From: Gymnopus androsaceus JB14
Lineage: Eukaryota; Basidiomycota; Agaricomycetes; Agaricales; Omphalotaceae
Length of the DNA: 64,000 nt
Direction: 5' to 3'
Assembly: GCA_009733575.1 (NCBI GenBank)
Contig: ML769436.1
Location: forward strand, 1-64,000
Below the pieces are notes generated by a model. The model did not search any database. It worked only from the letters and a program-made list of their open reading frames with translations, and was not told where the DNA came from. The position numbers were made by a program, and so were the translations under genes. Shown one piece after another: positions 1 to 11,312 of the stretch (the first letter of the stretch is position 1; each line of letters starts with the position of its first letter).

Positions 1-301
1 CCTGAACTACATTCTAAAGCAAGCTCGTCGTTTCACAAAAAATACTTTTCCCCGTCCTCGAAACCGTGATGATCGATGTAAGGGATTGTGCCAATGCGAT
101 CCTTGGAAATTCATTCATTCGCTGTCCTCGGCTTCAGTGTTCACCGCCTAAGCATCACCCTTCTTTGTGCTAGCGATAAAATCGAGCTCACGCACCTGAG
201 CAGGTTGAAAATCGTATGATATCAAGGATGCTCCTTTGCGGTTTTACTCGAAAAGTGACCAATGTTGGAAACTCTAACAGTGCACTGCATTAGCGACGCA
301 T

Positions 302-670
302 TTGAAGAACATCTCATTCCTCGCGTCCGTCATGCCCATCTCGAGGACCTTGGAACTGCACATCAATAAAGACTTCCTTGTTGCTGGTGCTTGGCAGTCC
401 GTTCAATTGCCTAATTTGACTCATCTCCAAGCTCAAGGCATCAACAAGGCGACATTTTGTGACGTCGCGAAACAGCGTTTTGACGAGGTCAAAGCGATGT
501 TATCTTACTCTCAATGCGTCCTAGAGCGTGTCCAGCTGCTTGGAGATATGGATCCAGACAGCGACATCGTGGCGTCGTTATTCCGCATACGTGTTCGCTC
601 GGAATCGAATAGTCGGTTTATCGGGGATCATTCTTACAATCTAACCACTACCGAGTCGCCTTCTTCCTAG
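302..670 (+). pseudogene. F-box/LRR-type protein, C-terminal fragment
   Basis: This 122-codon open frame resembles the LRR-like C-terminal half of the F-box protein encoded just downstream. Both contain an AWQS..LP.LT segment followed by a ...VK/RMML.(Y/F)SQ...L segment. No F-box, no N-terminal part and no convincing start are visible in the 300 bases upstream, and the frame closes in unrelated sequence. It is read as a relic of a second member of the family in opposite orientation to its neighbour. The family link rests on short similarity seen by eye. A diverged short gene is the alternative. Confidence 0.4.
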
Positions 671-1063
671 ACCGTATTCCATGTGTTGCGTAGACAGAGG
701 GTGCTTTATTTTGAACTAGAGAGTTAGTTTCACCTGGGGAGGCTTCTCTAGGCGATCAATTTACTTCATACTTACTTGTGCTTTGCTTTATTTTCTACCT
801 AAAGTATATACAGTACAGGTAATCGACTTCTCTATTGAGCCACGCGATGCGTTTGGAGGCGGACGCTTTGTGTGTACTGTTTCGATAGGAAGGAATATGC
901 GAAGCCGGTAGCCAAGAATCTTCCTCGGTCCATATATATAACTCGAAGAGTTTGCGACCGAAGAGATCAGATATCTTCACTTCCTGGTTCCAACAAGAAG
1001 TTGAAGAACTTCAATGTGGAATCCGCGTACTCGAAAAAAAAATGGCTATCTATACAAATTTGC

Positions 1064-2724
1064 TCAATTAAATGCGACATACACATCCGGAGCCAAAATC
1101 TTCAGCTTATGGAGGAGAGCAGTGATAACATCATCCGGTATGTATGGCAAACGAAGCGAGAGCTCTTGCAGAGGTACTCGATCCGCAGCTCCTTGAGAAC
1201 TCGAGCCTCCCAGTACCGCAACAGCCTTACATCTCGATTCTACCATCCGACAACAAGCGTCCAAAAACTCATCTGAGCTTTTGAACATAGACCCATGCGA
1301 CCACGTCCCGTCCATCTCCAGGGACAACGCAGAAAGATTGGGAATAATAATGTGGACTTGGTTGGGTGATATCACCATTTGATTGAAGATGGTTGCGGAT
1401 AATTCCTCGAGGGAGAGATAAAGTCGTGAAAGCGAGGGCATGTCCTTGATGAGCTCGATTGCCGTCTGCTCGGGAAAGTCGTACAGGTATAAATTCTGCA
1501 ATGTAGCCTGTGAGAACTTCAACATCATCCTGACTTCGTTAATTCGATTAAAGTTCTGTATGTCGTAGAACAAGGACAAGGATGTGAGACGGGGAAGAGA
1601 AAGAGACTGCCAAGCATCTCTGTCAAAGCGCCCGTCAAAGGCGAGCTTCAATTCTGAAAGACAAGAATGTTGAAGAGGAGGGTCTGGAATGATATTTTCG
1701 GGATTGATTGTGCTGTGAAAGCCGTGAAGCTGCAGAGTCTCCAGCAACGGGCATTGAGTCAGCAATTGAGTGATCGAAGTGCCTATAAACACCTCTAGAT
1801 CTAAAGTGGTGATATTTCGGATATCCAGTTTATCGGTAGTACGGTAAACATTGGTGCGGAAATGCCGCAAGCGAGGATAAGCGGGGAGCAAGTTGTAAAA
1901 TGATTCCTGTGGCATAGGCCACAGTGGTTCTGACATAATGGTCAGTTTCTCTAAAGAAGAGAAATCGAGTGTTCCCTGTCGCAAAAGACGTGAGGGAAGA
2001 TGAGAATATATCATCGTGACTTCGGTAAAGTCCAAGTGCAAATCTTTCCATTTCTTGGAACTATTGTTCAAGGCAGTCATTAGCCGTATTTGTGCGGGGA
2101 GAATATACTTCATGCATCCGAAGTTGAGGCGCAAACTCATCGGTGCGGCCTGCGAGCGCGAGAATGACTTTATGAGAGAGGGACTAGCTTTGAAGCCAAA
2201 GGGCAAGCCGGATCCAATGCATCTGAGGTCTATCTCGAACGACGACCAGAAAATGCCCCGTGAACGTATGATGTCTCGCCAAAAGGAGCACACCCACGAA
2301 AGTGGAAACACTGCACCAGAGGCTTTCCTATGTCTGACTGTTATGCCCATATCCGAGTCGGTGCGTGTGGCCCACACCAGCAAAAATATTTCGGTCAAGA
2401 TTTCGGGTGGTAATCTCCGGATGGGAGCGAGAAGAGAGCTGCTCTGGTTGACAAATTGTTCAATCTCCACCCGCTGTTTCAATAGGTCCTTCAGTATTTT
2501 CTCTATTTGGGAGATCTTGTAGTCGCAGTATGGTAAGCTCGTGTGATGCGGCTTCGGGAGAGTAAGATGAGGTGTGATTTCTCGATAGAGTTCGGAGCGT
2601 AATTGGACCGGACTTTGGCTGAGAGATTAGCGGAGCGCATACGGAGAATATCGTATCCCTGAATAGGAATGTTCTCTAGGGTAGAGTAGCAGGCGGAACA
2701 AAGCAAAGGCGCGGGTTTTGACAT
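1064..2724 (-). pseudogene. F-box-like protein with LRR-like tail (frame broken near the N terminus)
   Basis: F-box proteins select substrates for SCF ubiquitin ligases; this class is strongly expanded in mushrooms. An N-terminal segment (2503-2724) has a CSACY cysteine pair and an RSNYAP motif usual in this family. The main frame (2482 down to 1064) contains the F-box core LLAPIRRLPPEILTEIFLLV, then a long leucine-rich tail of about 400 residues. The two parts are in different frames: the coiled-coil linker continues as YKISQIEKILKDLL only if one frame change is made around 2530-2550. No splice pair explains it. The gene is either a recent pseudogene or carries a sequencing indel. It could also be read as starting at 2482, which would cut into the linker. 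Confidence 0.7.
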
Positions 2725-3294
2725 TGTCTAGCGGAACTTTTTCAACAATTAGACGAGTAGTTATGCGGTATAGACACATACTTCTGGAATCTCTGAGTTA
2801 ACGAACGTCGCCCGGAGCGAAATCGATGTCGGAAGTCGTGTGGTGGTGGTTTGAGTAAACGTTATGACAGGTCAAAGCTGTCACAATCAATCTTGTTTTA
2901 GATACACACGTGCATGGCAATTATGATTCTCCGACTCTCCGTTGATCTTGCATGTATCGAAGAGTTTTTCATGAGAGCATTCACAATCTGAAACATTCCA
3001 CTGACATAGACCGATTTCCCCTATCAATAGATCTCTACTTCTGGGGCACCCGTGCCTGCGACCTCTGAATTTAAAACTCCCTCCACGATTCAACAATCGA
3101 CACAACCGCCCCGCACCACTTCGGCGCAAGATCCAAGCTGAATAGAAGACTTCAGACTGCATTTAGAGTAACTTGAACAAAAGTCAAGCTTAGGTCACGC
3201 ATTCGCGCTCCAGGACGTTATATAGCTATAGCCTCCACCCTTCCAAGTACTTTACAAGTTGCATAGACAAGATTTACAAGTCCTATTACTGTTC
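2725..3294. other. Intergenic, no gene seen
   Basis: This stretch lies between the start of the F-box gene and the 3' end of the dioxygenase gene. Short open frames here show no family motif, and I see no repeat or RNA gene. Confidence 0.5.
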
Positions 3295-5231
3295 TCAATG
3301 GCCATATGTCTCCGCTAATTTAGCTTTCACGTACTCTCCTGCCGTGATAACTTCATACTGAAGAGGGCGCTCTGGAGACACACAACCAGGAATAGGCTGT
3401 ATGGACCGATGAAAAAAGGTATCGGAAATGACAGTTAAGCATACAGACCTCAAGTTTAGCATCCCAGTTGGCACCGACGAACTGAGCAAACAAAAATTTA
3501 GCGACAAGCAGGCGAATGAGTCGGGACCTACTAAGGGTATCGAAAATCTTCGTGCACCGCTTCGATTGATAGCGCGGTGGATCGTCGACCGGAATATACC
3601 ATCTGCATGGGAAATGAGCCATCCAGGATAAACGAAACATATGTTATTTTCTCTGCACTTACTCGTCCACTTCGTGAACTGATCGCCTAGACTGCAAAGA
3701 TTGAGATATAGCCATGTGTTGTGCCAAGAGACATACTTTACAACGAATGTACCTGTTTAGGACAAAAATTAAGCAAGCATTGTAGCTATAGCAAGGACGA
3801 CCAACCTGGAATAGGAGGGGCGTTGATCCATTCTCCACGAGAGTTGAGCACTTCGAGCGCCTGAAGACCGGGTTCTTGCCATAGGATTGTGAAGCACTGA
3901 AATCGAGGTTTAGGTTGTCTGTTGTCGTTGAAAATCGTGATAATACCTCCCAGCTGCTGTTTATCAGCTACATAAAATGGAGCGTGGTATACTTCCAGTA
4001 CTCACTCAGTATGCTGCCCGATCCCAACAACTCCTTCTCGAGGCTGGGGCGGATAATGAATGGTCCGCATGTGCGCAGATGCCTTGTTGGTCTGAAAAAT
4101 ACGGCGTATGCGTTTATTCCCCATGAGCATACTCTCTATTCAGAAGTGTTACGACCACACAAACCTTCTCTTCGAAAAAGTCTTCTTCGAGATCAAGAGC
4201 CAGCGCAAACATGGGGAATAAATGCTTTCCAAGGTCCACAACTGCATGACTAAATCCGCAATAATTCAGACCTTGCATATGCTGTGAAAAGGGTCCTTCT
4301 TAACTAATAACGAAGAGCAGCCTCTCGAAACTTTGGAAGTTCTGAAGGCCATGTATTGCGACCTATGCCCGAACTCTCATCCGCGGCATCGGAATCCAAT
4401 GGCTCGTTGGTAAACTCGAATCCCTCTTGATAATCACCTTCTCCGTTTGGATCGTTGTTGCCACTGGAAACATGATAGGATAGTATGATTATCATGTGGC
4501 TTGATTCTCCAACCTTACCTGAGTAAAGATGAATATCCCATCAAGTTGGGAGTGATTTTATTGTGAATCTATGTTCGAGCTGTGAGTACCAACGACTTAT
4601 AAGTGGTTATGGTCGACCTTCCTTAAGTTTGGATTCCAGCGGCAAAGAAAAGAACTCCTTGGATTCCGATAAGAAGTCTTCAATAAGGGCCCCGGGGACA
4701 CCGTGATTTTGAATGTAGAAAAAGCCGACATCGATGCATGCCTTCGGACTTCATCTAAAGTACTACTTACGACGACGACGATAAGCTTACCTTGCGTATC
4801 TCCCTAGCCAGACTTTTTCGTAGAGAAGCATCTGGACTATTGAGGTGTTTGAGATCACTGGAAGGCTTGTTAACGAAGTAAGTTGTTCGGGAAACTTCAC
4901 ACTGCATGCAGTAACTCATAAGTTTCTCAACAAAGGGAAAACTTATGGAAAACAGCCAAAATGCGCTGAAACAGAAGTTTCGGAACTAATGAAGATTTAT
5001 ACAAAACTTATGGAATAACTCCCTATTTTGGTAGTTTATTTCATAAGTTTTTCATAAATCTTTTCATAAGTTCAGAAACTTCTGTTTTAAGCTTTTCCGA
5101 GTGGTTTCCATAAGTTCTTGATTTGCTCGCTTGACTTATACATTGCTGCATGCAGTGTCAGGATCTATTTACATTATTGGGATACGTTCAAACGAAGATT
5201 GAGCAGCTTCTGCGCTTTGTATCAACGACAT
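3295..5231 (-). CDS. 2-oxoglutarate/Fe(II)-dependent dioxygenase, isopenicillin N synthase-like
   Basis: The gene reads as 14 exons (high to low): 5231-5173, 4857-4791, 4741-4618, 4568-4519, 4463-4305, 4249-4165, 4091-4006, 3953-3947, 3896-3806, 3752-3737, 3691-3663, 3602-3532, 3481-3449, 3396-3295. The start gives MSLIQSAEAAQ. Family marks in order are VGFFYIQNHGVPG, a GDYQEGFEF segment, the iron-binding HTD followed by WECFTILWQ, the second iron His in STIHRAINRSG, the oxoglutarate-binding RFS, and the C-terminal ITAGEYVKAKLAETY. All metal and cosubstrate ligands are present. Exon 8 is only 7 nt and supplies part of the Asp ligand. The exon 3/4 joint does not hold frame with standard sites, so one small exon may be missed there or two bases lost. 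Intron 1 carries a 258-bp foldback element. Substrate unknown; such enzymes hydroxylate or desaturate small molecules in the cytosol. Confidence 0.85.
3947..3953 (-). other. 7-nt microexon of the dioxygenase gene
   Basis: Reading CTGGGAG on the minus strand between an acceptor ending cagcag and a donor gtatta. With the GA left by the upstream exon it gives GAC TGG GAG, so the protein reads HTDWECFTILWQ. Without it the upstream and downstream exons are out of frame and the iron-binding Asp is lost. Confidence 0.8.
4900..5157. mobile_element. Foldback MITE with CACTG termini, inside intron 1 of the dioxygenase
   Basis: The 258-bp segment starts CACTGCATGCAG and ends CTGCATGCAGTG, flanked on both sides by TCA (4897-4899 and 5158-5160), which fits a 3-bp target duplication. 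The two halves are imperfect inverted copies of each other, with shared blocks such as ACAGAAGTTTC and ACTTATG, so the whole unit can fold on itself. CACTG-type ends with a 3-bp duplication are a hallmark of CACTA elements. There is no coding capacity, so it would be non-autonomous. Confidence 0.75.
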
Positions 5232-5733
5232 TGATATGGGAAATTTGAGCTGTCAAAGAGCACTGGTTATGAATGTAACAGTTAGAGAGAAGGATTGGGG
5301 TTATGCGACTGAGGAGATGAAAGTCGAGATCAACCTGTGAATAGGCGCCAGATAAGCGCCAAGAGCGTGCTCATCTGCTCAACGACTACCAAGACTAAAT
5401 TTCTCGACTTTCGATTTCCATCTAGATCTAGATCTCCTGCCTGCATCTTGTCTCATTACCATCTTCGCCCATTCTCTGATATACTCAGCAAATATCACCA
5501 AATTTCAATCATTAAACGTGTTTCTACTGCCATACTAGTCTACTCCATCGACTCATAGCATGATCTGCAATCAGCTCCGTTTAATTCCGAGTTTTTATGT
5601 GGGCTTTGATATTGGAAGACGCGTCGGAAGAGGAAGCACTGGGAATATCGTTTCTCAGATAGGGAATGCGGTATAAAAAGACGTTTAGCCATGGTGAGTC
5701 TCATAAACCTTTGAGGTTCTTCGTCGCGCTGTC
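5232..5733. other. Divergent intergenic region
   Basis: The region between the dioxygenase start and the carboxypeptidase relic would hold the dioxygenase promoter. I see no other feature. Confidence 0.4.
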
Positions 5734-7123
5734 ATGGTTGCCCTGTCACTCTTTTCTTCTGCTCTTGCTTCCCTTCTTTTGACCTTGGCCCTTCAGAATT
5801 GGAGCTCCCCTCACCATTATCCTGGCGAACCTACCGGTGATTACAGGACTGTGAGTTCGATCGCTTTGCTTGAAACACGTGTCGTCGAAACGTACCCTCA
5901 GCTCATAGGTATGATCACAAGTAACACCGCGAACAACAGCACGTATGCAAATTCGACCTCAACTTGACCTACCCGCAGACAGAGCGGTAAATTACCATAC
6001 ACGAGGATTTTATAGAGCTGCAGCATCGCCTTTGTAGGCCGGGGCGTCGGGATCTGGATGAGGAGGCAACCGGGGGTATATCTCTGCACGAAGAGACGCG
6101 GAGATTCATGTAGGACCTTCATTCGTGCTATCAGTCTTTTCTCGAAGGACAAAGGCGTGTCTCTCTAGAATCTCGCGGGGAGAAGAGACAATTTTGGATG
6201 CGGGAAAACGTTGGATCTTTTGAGGTGGCTAGGACTTCTGGTGCAACGCCCTCGCTGGCGAAATCCACCCGTTCTTTGGATGCGACATGCGTTGACCTAC
6301 GTATTAAACTTTACTTACCTATGGAGTATGTGTCTATTTCTTTGTCATTGCCAACTGCGTTGAGCGCTCTCTATAGATCGGCTTGGTTACTCTTTCAACT
6401 ACTTCGATATACCTTATACTGTCAATCCTGCTACCGAGAACTTTAATCCTCATCCTTGGATGAGCGGTATGTAACTACTTGATTTCATCCACTCTCCTTA
6501 TATAATTTCCTTTTTATTCAAAGATTATCAAACTCACGATGCCCATCATGCTCCGCACAACGAAGTATGGTATGTGCAAGCGATTTATTCATGAGTGACA
6601 CGGGGACCGATCTTAGTCCTCCGTGTGTCTGTATGGTCATGCATTTCCGTAAATGTTCACAGACCTACGACTTTTATAGACGAGCTCATGAAGAATACTA
6701 CTGAAAATTCCATCGGAATTTACTAGTACTCGGGCAACGATGATGCCCTTACGACTCAATGGCCCACCGAAGCTACCATCCAGGTGAGAACCCCTCATCC
6801 TCATATAAAGCTCAATGCTCATTCGTTCATCGTTCTAGAACACAACCTGGGGCGGTATACATGGCTTCATCATGGAACCTAATACCTCGTAGTATGATGA
6901 CTCGGGACTCTGCGATGGATGTATCCGTCAAGAACGAGATATATTATATATCTTGATCTATGGCGTCGGTCATCAGGTATGCTCGTATTATTATATTCGT
7001 CAATTTGAAGAACACGGTCTAATCTATGTATGCTGTCATTAATCCTTCGCGAACCTTTTCCTGGGTTCGCCAATTCTCTTCGTCGGCAACGAAACGACTG
7101 GCTTCTTGGTTGAGTCAAAGTAG
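5734..7123 (+). pseudogene. Serine carboxypeptidase (S10), decayed
   Basis: S10 carboxypeptidases are secreted or vacuolar enzymes with a Ser-Asp-His triad. The 5' frame at 5734 has a hydrophobic signal-like start and a YPGEPTGDY segment as in basidiomycete S10 proteins. From 6380 on, spliced pieces read GYSFNYFDIPYTVNP, then THDAHHAPHNEVW, then IYYYSGNDDALTTQW-like sequence with the catalytic Asp context, IQNTTWGGIHGF, and LIYGVGHQ with the catalytic His. The last segment, LFVGNETTGFLVES, lies in a different frame from the VINP...FSWVRQF segment before it. The region with the nucleophile Ser (ESY/GESYGG) is missing and replaced by unrelated sequence at about 5970-6370. It cannot encode an active enzyme. 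Confidence 0.75.
6178..6440 (+). repeat. Segment shared with 8741-8995
   Basis: Both copies contain ACAATTTTGGATGCGGGAAA, then a TTTTGAGGTGGCT block, then a GATATAC.TTA.ACTGTCAATCCT block. The first copy overlaps the carboxypeptidase relic, so the second is probably a displaced piece of the same gene. Confidence 0.65.
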
Positions 7124-7653
7124 ATTCGTGCATACCCAGGCCAAGCCGCCGTACTCTTCCTAATTTTTACGCGGATGAAGTGGCAACTGGACAAGCTGGC
7201 ATCTACCATGGGGATCCCACCGCACTGTAACTTAGCATTCTGCATCAGTAGCCAATTTCAATGCATATGTTAGCTCTGTCTTTTTTTGCGCTGCGACAGA
7301 GTCGCCCATCTTCCGTGCAAGCAGCATGAAGAAATTCAAAAACACATCCACATCCACATCCTTCAGTTCCGTTTAGACTGAACAAATTCTTTAGATATTA
7401 TAGACAGTGTTATATGCCATACCACTGCGACTATGTTTGTACGCAACCACGTCCTGTCGCTCTACGTAGGCAGCATTTCCGTATCACGAGACTCTCTTAG
7501 CCTTTCCATTCGAAGAGAGCCAATTAATGTGGTTGTAGCAAATTATATATAGCAATGGCGTTCTGTAAGCTGGGTATCACAAACTTGAATAGAAGTAAGA
7601 AAAAGCTTTACAAACAGCTTTAAATAATGCTGCCTCAGTCAAAAATGCTAATG
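7124..7653. other. Intergenic, no gene seen
   Basis: No coding motif was recognised. A stretch near 7500-7560 resembles the 3' flank of family copy B (CTATATAT.ATTTG.CACAACCA), so the duplicated unit of copy A extends beyond its coding part. Confidence 0.4.
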
Positions 7654-8642
7654 TCATTCAGAGAGAGGTACATATCCTACATCAATGCCAATATTATAAT
7701 CTGCAGCATTGAGCCCTGTCATAGAACCGCTGACTTTACCCCCATCAGTATTATACCTGACAAAGAACTACATGCATAATTAGTACTATAATGTAGATCA
7801 TGCAGGAGATACTACTCACCCATGCCCATATGCATTTGTGATGTCTATCATGGGTCAATGACCTGAGACGTTCCCATCGGCTTTGCATCATCCACAGCAC
7901 TAACTTTTCAAGCACATCATAGAGCTCTGCTATACAGCTTGCTATCTCGATCTGCCAGAACTGGGGTGTAGTCAAAACTGTGCAGGAGAGCCATTTGTGA
8001 TCCTCCGAGTCCTCTATCAAGTTAAAGTTCACTGTATGAGGGAACTGCATTGTCATACACCCCTCAAAGTTGTCGAATCCTCCATGGCGTACAACACCTG
8101 AGATCAGATTGGTAGCTACACACATAGGATGTGCGGGATGGGTGGCCCCTGGAGTCTGAGGGGCGTCCCGAGGATCTATGCAGTGGAAGGTGATGGATCT
8201 GCATAAACGACGAAACAGTGGGGCCGTCTAAACCTACGATGGTGGAATAGACACTGGGAAAGCCAGAGGTAATAGGCTTGTACCAGTATTTGGTATGTTC
8301 GCCACTGAGCAGATGTACATGGATGCAGGATTCACGAGCAAAAATGCTCATCCAGCTGAGACTGACCAGGAACGACGACTTGGTAAATTGGATCCGTTCG
8401 GAGGTGGTCAGTGGTAATGCCCAAGTCTCGTGTATGATTAGTTGAATTATTTCGATGGGGAATCGAGGAGGAAGAGGAGGACCGGAAAGCAATGCTGATT
8501 TTCGGAGGGGTTTGAGAAAGTATTTACTGGTAAGAGACACGAGTCCTCGGAAACGGCATCTTCGTTTCGAGTCTGAATCGGAAGTGCTTTCGGAAGGGCT
8601 TTCAGGAGAAAGACACAAGTCTTGCGGAGAAAGAGGCGGCAT
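7654..8642 (-). pseudogene. Three-copy unknown family, copy A (one frameshift)
   Basis: The protein starts MPPLSPQDLCLSP, has a Ser/Arg-rich stretch, then a proline run and the conserved core PPRFPIEIIQLIIHEAWALP, TTSERIQFTKSSFLVSLSWM, HVHLLSGEHTKYWYKPI. After GLDGPTV there is one extra base compared with copies B and C (around 8208), shifting the frame. The conserved part resumes as VATNLISG.VRHGGFDNFEG and FWQIEIAS...LYDVLEKLVLWMMQSRWERL. One intron follows (W|gtgagt), and the last exon reads FFVRYNTDGGKVSG...LNAADYNIGIDVG and ends at 7654. I do not recognise a domain. The overall look is that of expanded, F-box-like mushroom proteins. Two more copies lie at 21.1 and 43.8 kb. Confidence 0.7.
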
Positions 8643-8740
8643 GATGAAGTCGAAATTAAAATGATAGCACGGACCGTGGGATGAATGCCTCCAAGACAGG
8701 GGCAGCTATCCGCAACTGCGTAGCTATTAATCTCAATCTG

Positions 8741-8995
8741 CCCAGGAGAAGTAACAATTTTGGATGCGGGAAAACGCCGGATTTTTTGAGGTGGCTGGCA
8801 GGACTTCTGCCCTGCTCCTCCACTGTTCGCACTGGTGAAATCAACGCGTCCTTAAGCTTGGATATAACATACGGGACCTCATGTTAGGTGTCTAGGTGTC
8901 TATTTTCTTGTAAAATTTACTGAACGATCCACAAATGGTTATTCTTTCGACTGTCTCGATATACTTACACTGTCAATCCTGAAGATCGCAATCGG
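8741..8995 (+). repeat. Second copy of the carboxypeptidase-relic segment
   Basis: See 6178-6440. The copy sits immediately upstream of family copy A and has no open frame of its own beyond about 68 codons. Confidence 0.6.
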
Positions 8996-9501
8996 TGATG
9001 CGTCGACAGCGAAAAATGTGAACGGCTTAATCGTGATGGGTCCACAGCAAGTTTCTTAACTCGCTGAGGAGAATTGGAGATGAGTCCGAAGAGCAACTAT
9101 ACATACATGAACGGTCGCCGCTAGTCCGTTCGTTCGTTAGTCCAAAAATAAGTGAAAGACGTGTTTATCTCTCGGGCTGTGTCGTATTATCAACTCTTCT
9201 CCTAATGTCCCAAGCATCGCCTTCTCTGCAGTACCGGCATTGGAAGTAAAACGAGAGGATTCCATCGGAAAGGAAGAAGTGGACGAGTTTGATCTTTGAG
9301 GAAAAACGATTGGGCGCAAAATTTGAATTCGACAAACGGAAGGGATGGAAGAAAGGCTGGCTGGCACGCAATTGCCAATTGCGACTTGTGAGCCTATATA
9401 ATATGTTTCTTCCTTCTCTTTCCTCGGTCATCGGCGGGTCCGACAGATCTTTGACTTCTAACTGGACTAGTTGAATTATATCTACCTGCTCTCAAGACAC
9501 T
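8996..9501. other. Upstream region of the aspzincin gene
   Basis: No gene was recognised. The last 100 bp should contain the promoter of the secreted protease that starts at 9502. Confidence 0.4.
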
Positions 9502-10873
9502 ATGCGTCTCTCCCCTATCGCTATTTCATCCTTTCATCTTCTTGCGCTGGCAGTACGGGCAGCTCCAAGTGCTAAACACACAATAAACCCTCTAGTGGCC
9601 AGACTCGTCACTATCGATTCTAGCTGTGAGGGAAAAGTTGAGGAAGTGCTTTCAGACGCATACGCCATAGCGGAGGTAGCCCAAAATATCAAGAGCAGTG
9701 ATTTTGCGTAAGTTATATTGGCAATTTGCCACGGATCATCATGATTTATCTAATCTTTCAGCTTTACAAACTACTTCCTCCCCGGCGACTTTATCGAAGA
9801 GTTCGATAAAACCAAAACCTTTCCAATAGACCCCCAGCATGTGCTGGACACCAAGATGGTTCCAAACATGTTCAAGTCAATTCTTGCGGGTGGTAGAAAG
9901 GGCAGAAAATTCACTGCTAAATGCCCCTCATTAGTAGAATACCCGTCATGCTCGCGTTCGTGAGCGGTTTTTCTTATGTATTTCCCGTAAGTAACTTGAC
10001 AGGTCATTCTATCCTAGATTTGCCCGCACCCTTGCTCTTGCCCAATCAGTTCCTATAATGTACTTTTGGTATGTTTTACACAGTGCAAACAAACTTCCGT
10101 ACTTACTTATTATTCTATGCCTTAAAAGTCCATCTTTCTTCACCAGCTCTGAAACCAAAGCAAAAATCTCAGACAAGACGTTTGTGGATAGCCGGCTGAC
10201 ACTCAAGAAGCGGTGGTGTAAAGCTCCTCCACATAACTTGAGGGACTTCATCACAGGCGCGCACACTGTTCTTCATGAGATGACCCATCTTGCGTTTATA
10301 TTTTCTTACGCTCTGGAACTAACAGTTAGTGACCTACCGGAAACAGCACTCAATGCCATCCGGTGAGTGGAGTACTTGACTGGTTGATTTACCTCTTCGT
10401 CTTATACCACAAGATAGTGGTGCGACAGACATCAACAAGATGCGGGACGAAAGAGATCCGACAAAAACTTATGGTCAGCTTGGATCTCACCCTCGACAGG
10501 CTCGGATTCTGAAAGATCGCTGGACGAGTTTCCTTTCTCGAGCCAACCAAATCAGGCTCAAGCAAAGTCCTTCTCCGGCTGCGGCTGTCACCAAGACCGC
10601 AAATAATGATGCAGATGAACCAAGGGCCCTCGAAGGGAGAACAGAGGTCACTGAAGGATCGCTTATCGTACAGGCGAAAAACGCTAACAAAGGGTTGATG
10701 GTATTCAGAGATCCTCCTCCTCTCGGAGCAACGAATAACGCTGAAAGCTACGCCGCTGCTGCCACTGGTCAGAAAGGTTCTATATCTGCTATATCTGTAT
10801 TAACGTGCTTTTCTCAGAGTATTTCTTTCACATCAAGTGCAAGAATTTCAATTCAATGAGCGTTGAGACCTAA
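9502..10873 (+). CDS. Secreted aspzincin-type metallopeptidase (M35-like)
   Basis: Six exons keep frame: 9502-9707, 9762-9959, 10018-10068, 10147-10362, 10418-10767, 10818-10873, giving 358 residues. A signal peptide (MRLSPIAISSFHLLALAVRA) begins the protein. The zinc site is VLHEMTHLA (HExxH), and the third ligand is the Asp in GATDINK, matching the GTxD motif of aspzincins with Ala for Thr. It is followed by TYGQ and a C-terminal NAESYAAAATEYFFHIKC segment as in M35 proteins. Between YGQ and NAESY lies an unusually long, low-complexity insertion of roughly 80 residues rich in Ala, Ser and Pro. The enzyme should be secreted and cleave proteins outside the cell. A substrate preference cannot be inferred. 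Confidence 0.82.
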
Positions 10874-11312
10874 GGTCATCGTACAACGGAGATTTTATAT
10901 TTGTGTATTCATGATATATGTACGCGTTCTTTAGAATACCGGTACCGTTGGTGGCATGCATAGTTCCAGTCTCTTGTGTAAACATCAGACTCGTACTGCT
11001 CTGTTAGTATAGAGAGCTCCAACATGTTAGGATTGACGTTTAAACGTGTCGGTCTTGCAAAAAATGCGATTTGCGTATTCCCATTCAAACAGTCTTGTAT
11101 TGCGCGGACAATTGTGTGGAAGCAGTTCGTCGCATTCACAGCCTAAAGGACTCAGCGTTAAGGATCCAGCGTTATAGCTTAAGCAGTAATTAAGGTACAT
11201 GTTAGGATATCTCGACTGCGTGCTACGTCCGTATACATGATCACATCTATTTATCTATGCAGCTTCAAAGGGCCCGAAGAAAAGAAGTTCGGTAACAGGT
11301 AGTTGGATAGAT
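10874..11312. other. Convergent intergenic region
   Basis: Shared 3' region of the protease (plus) and peroxidase (minus) genes. I see no gene or repeat. Confidence 0.5.
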
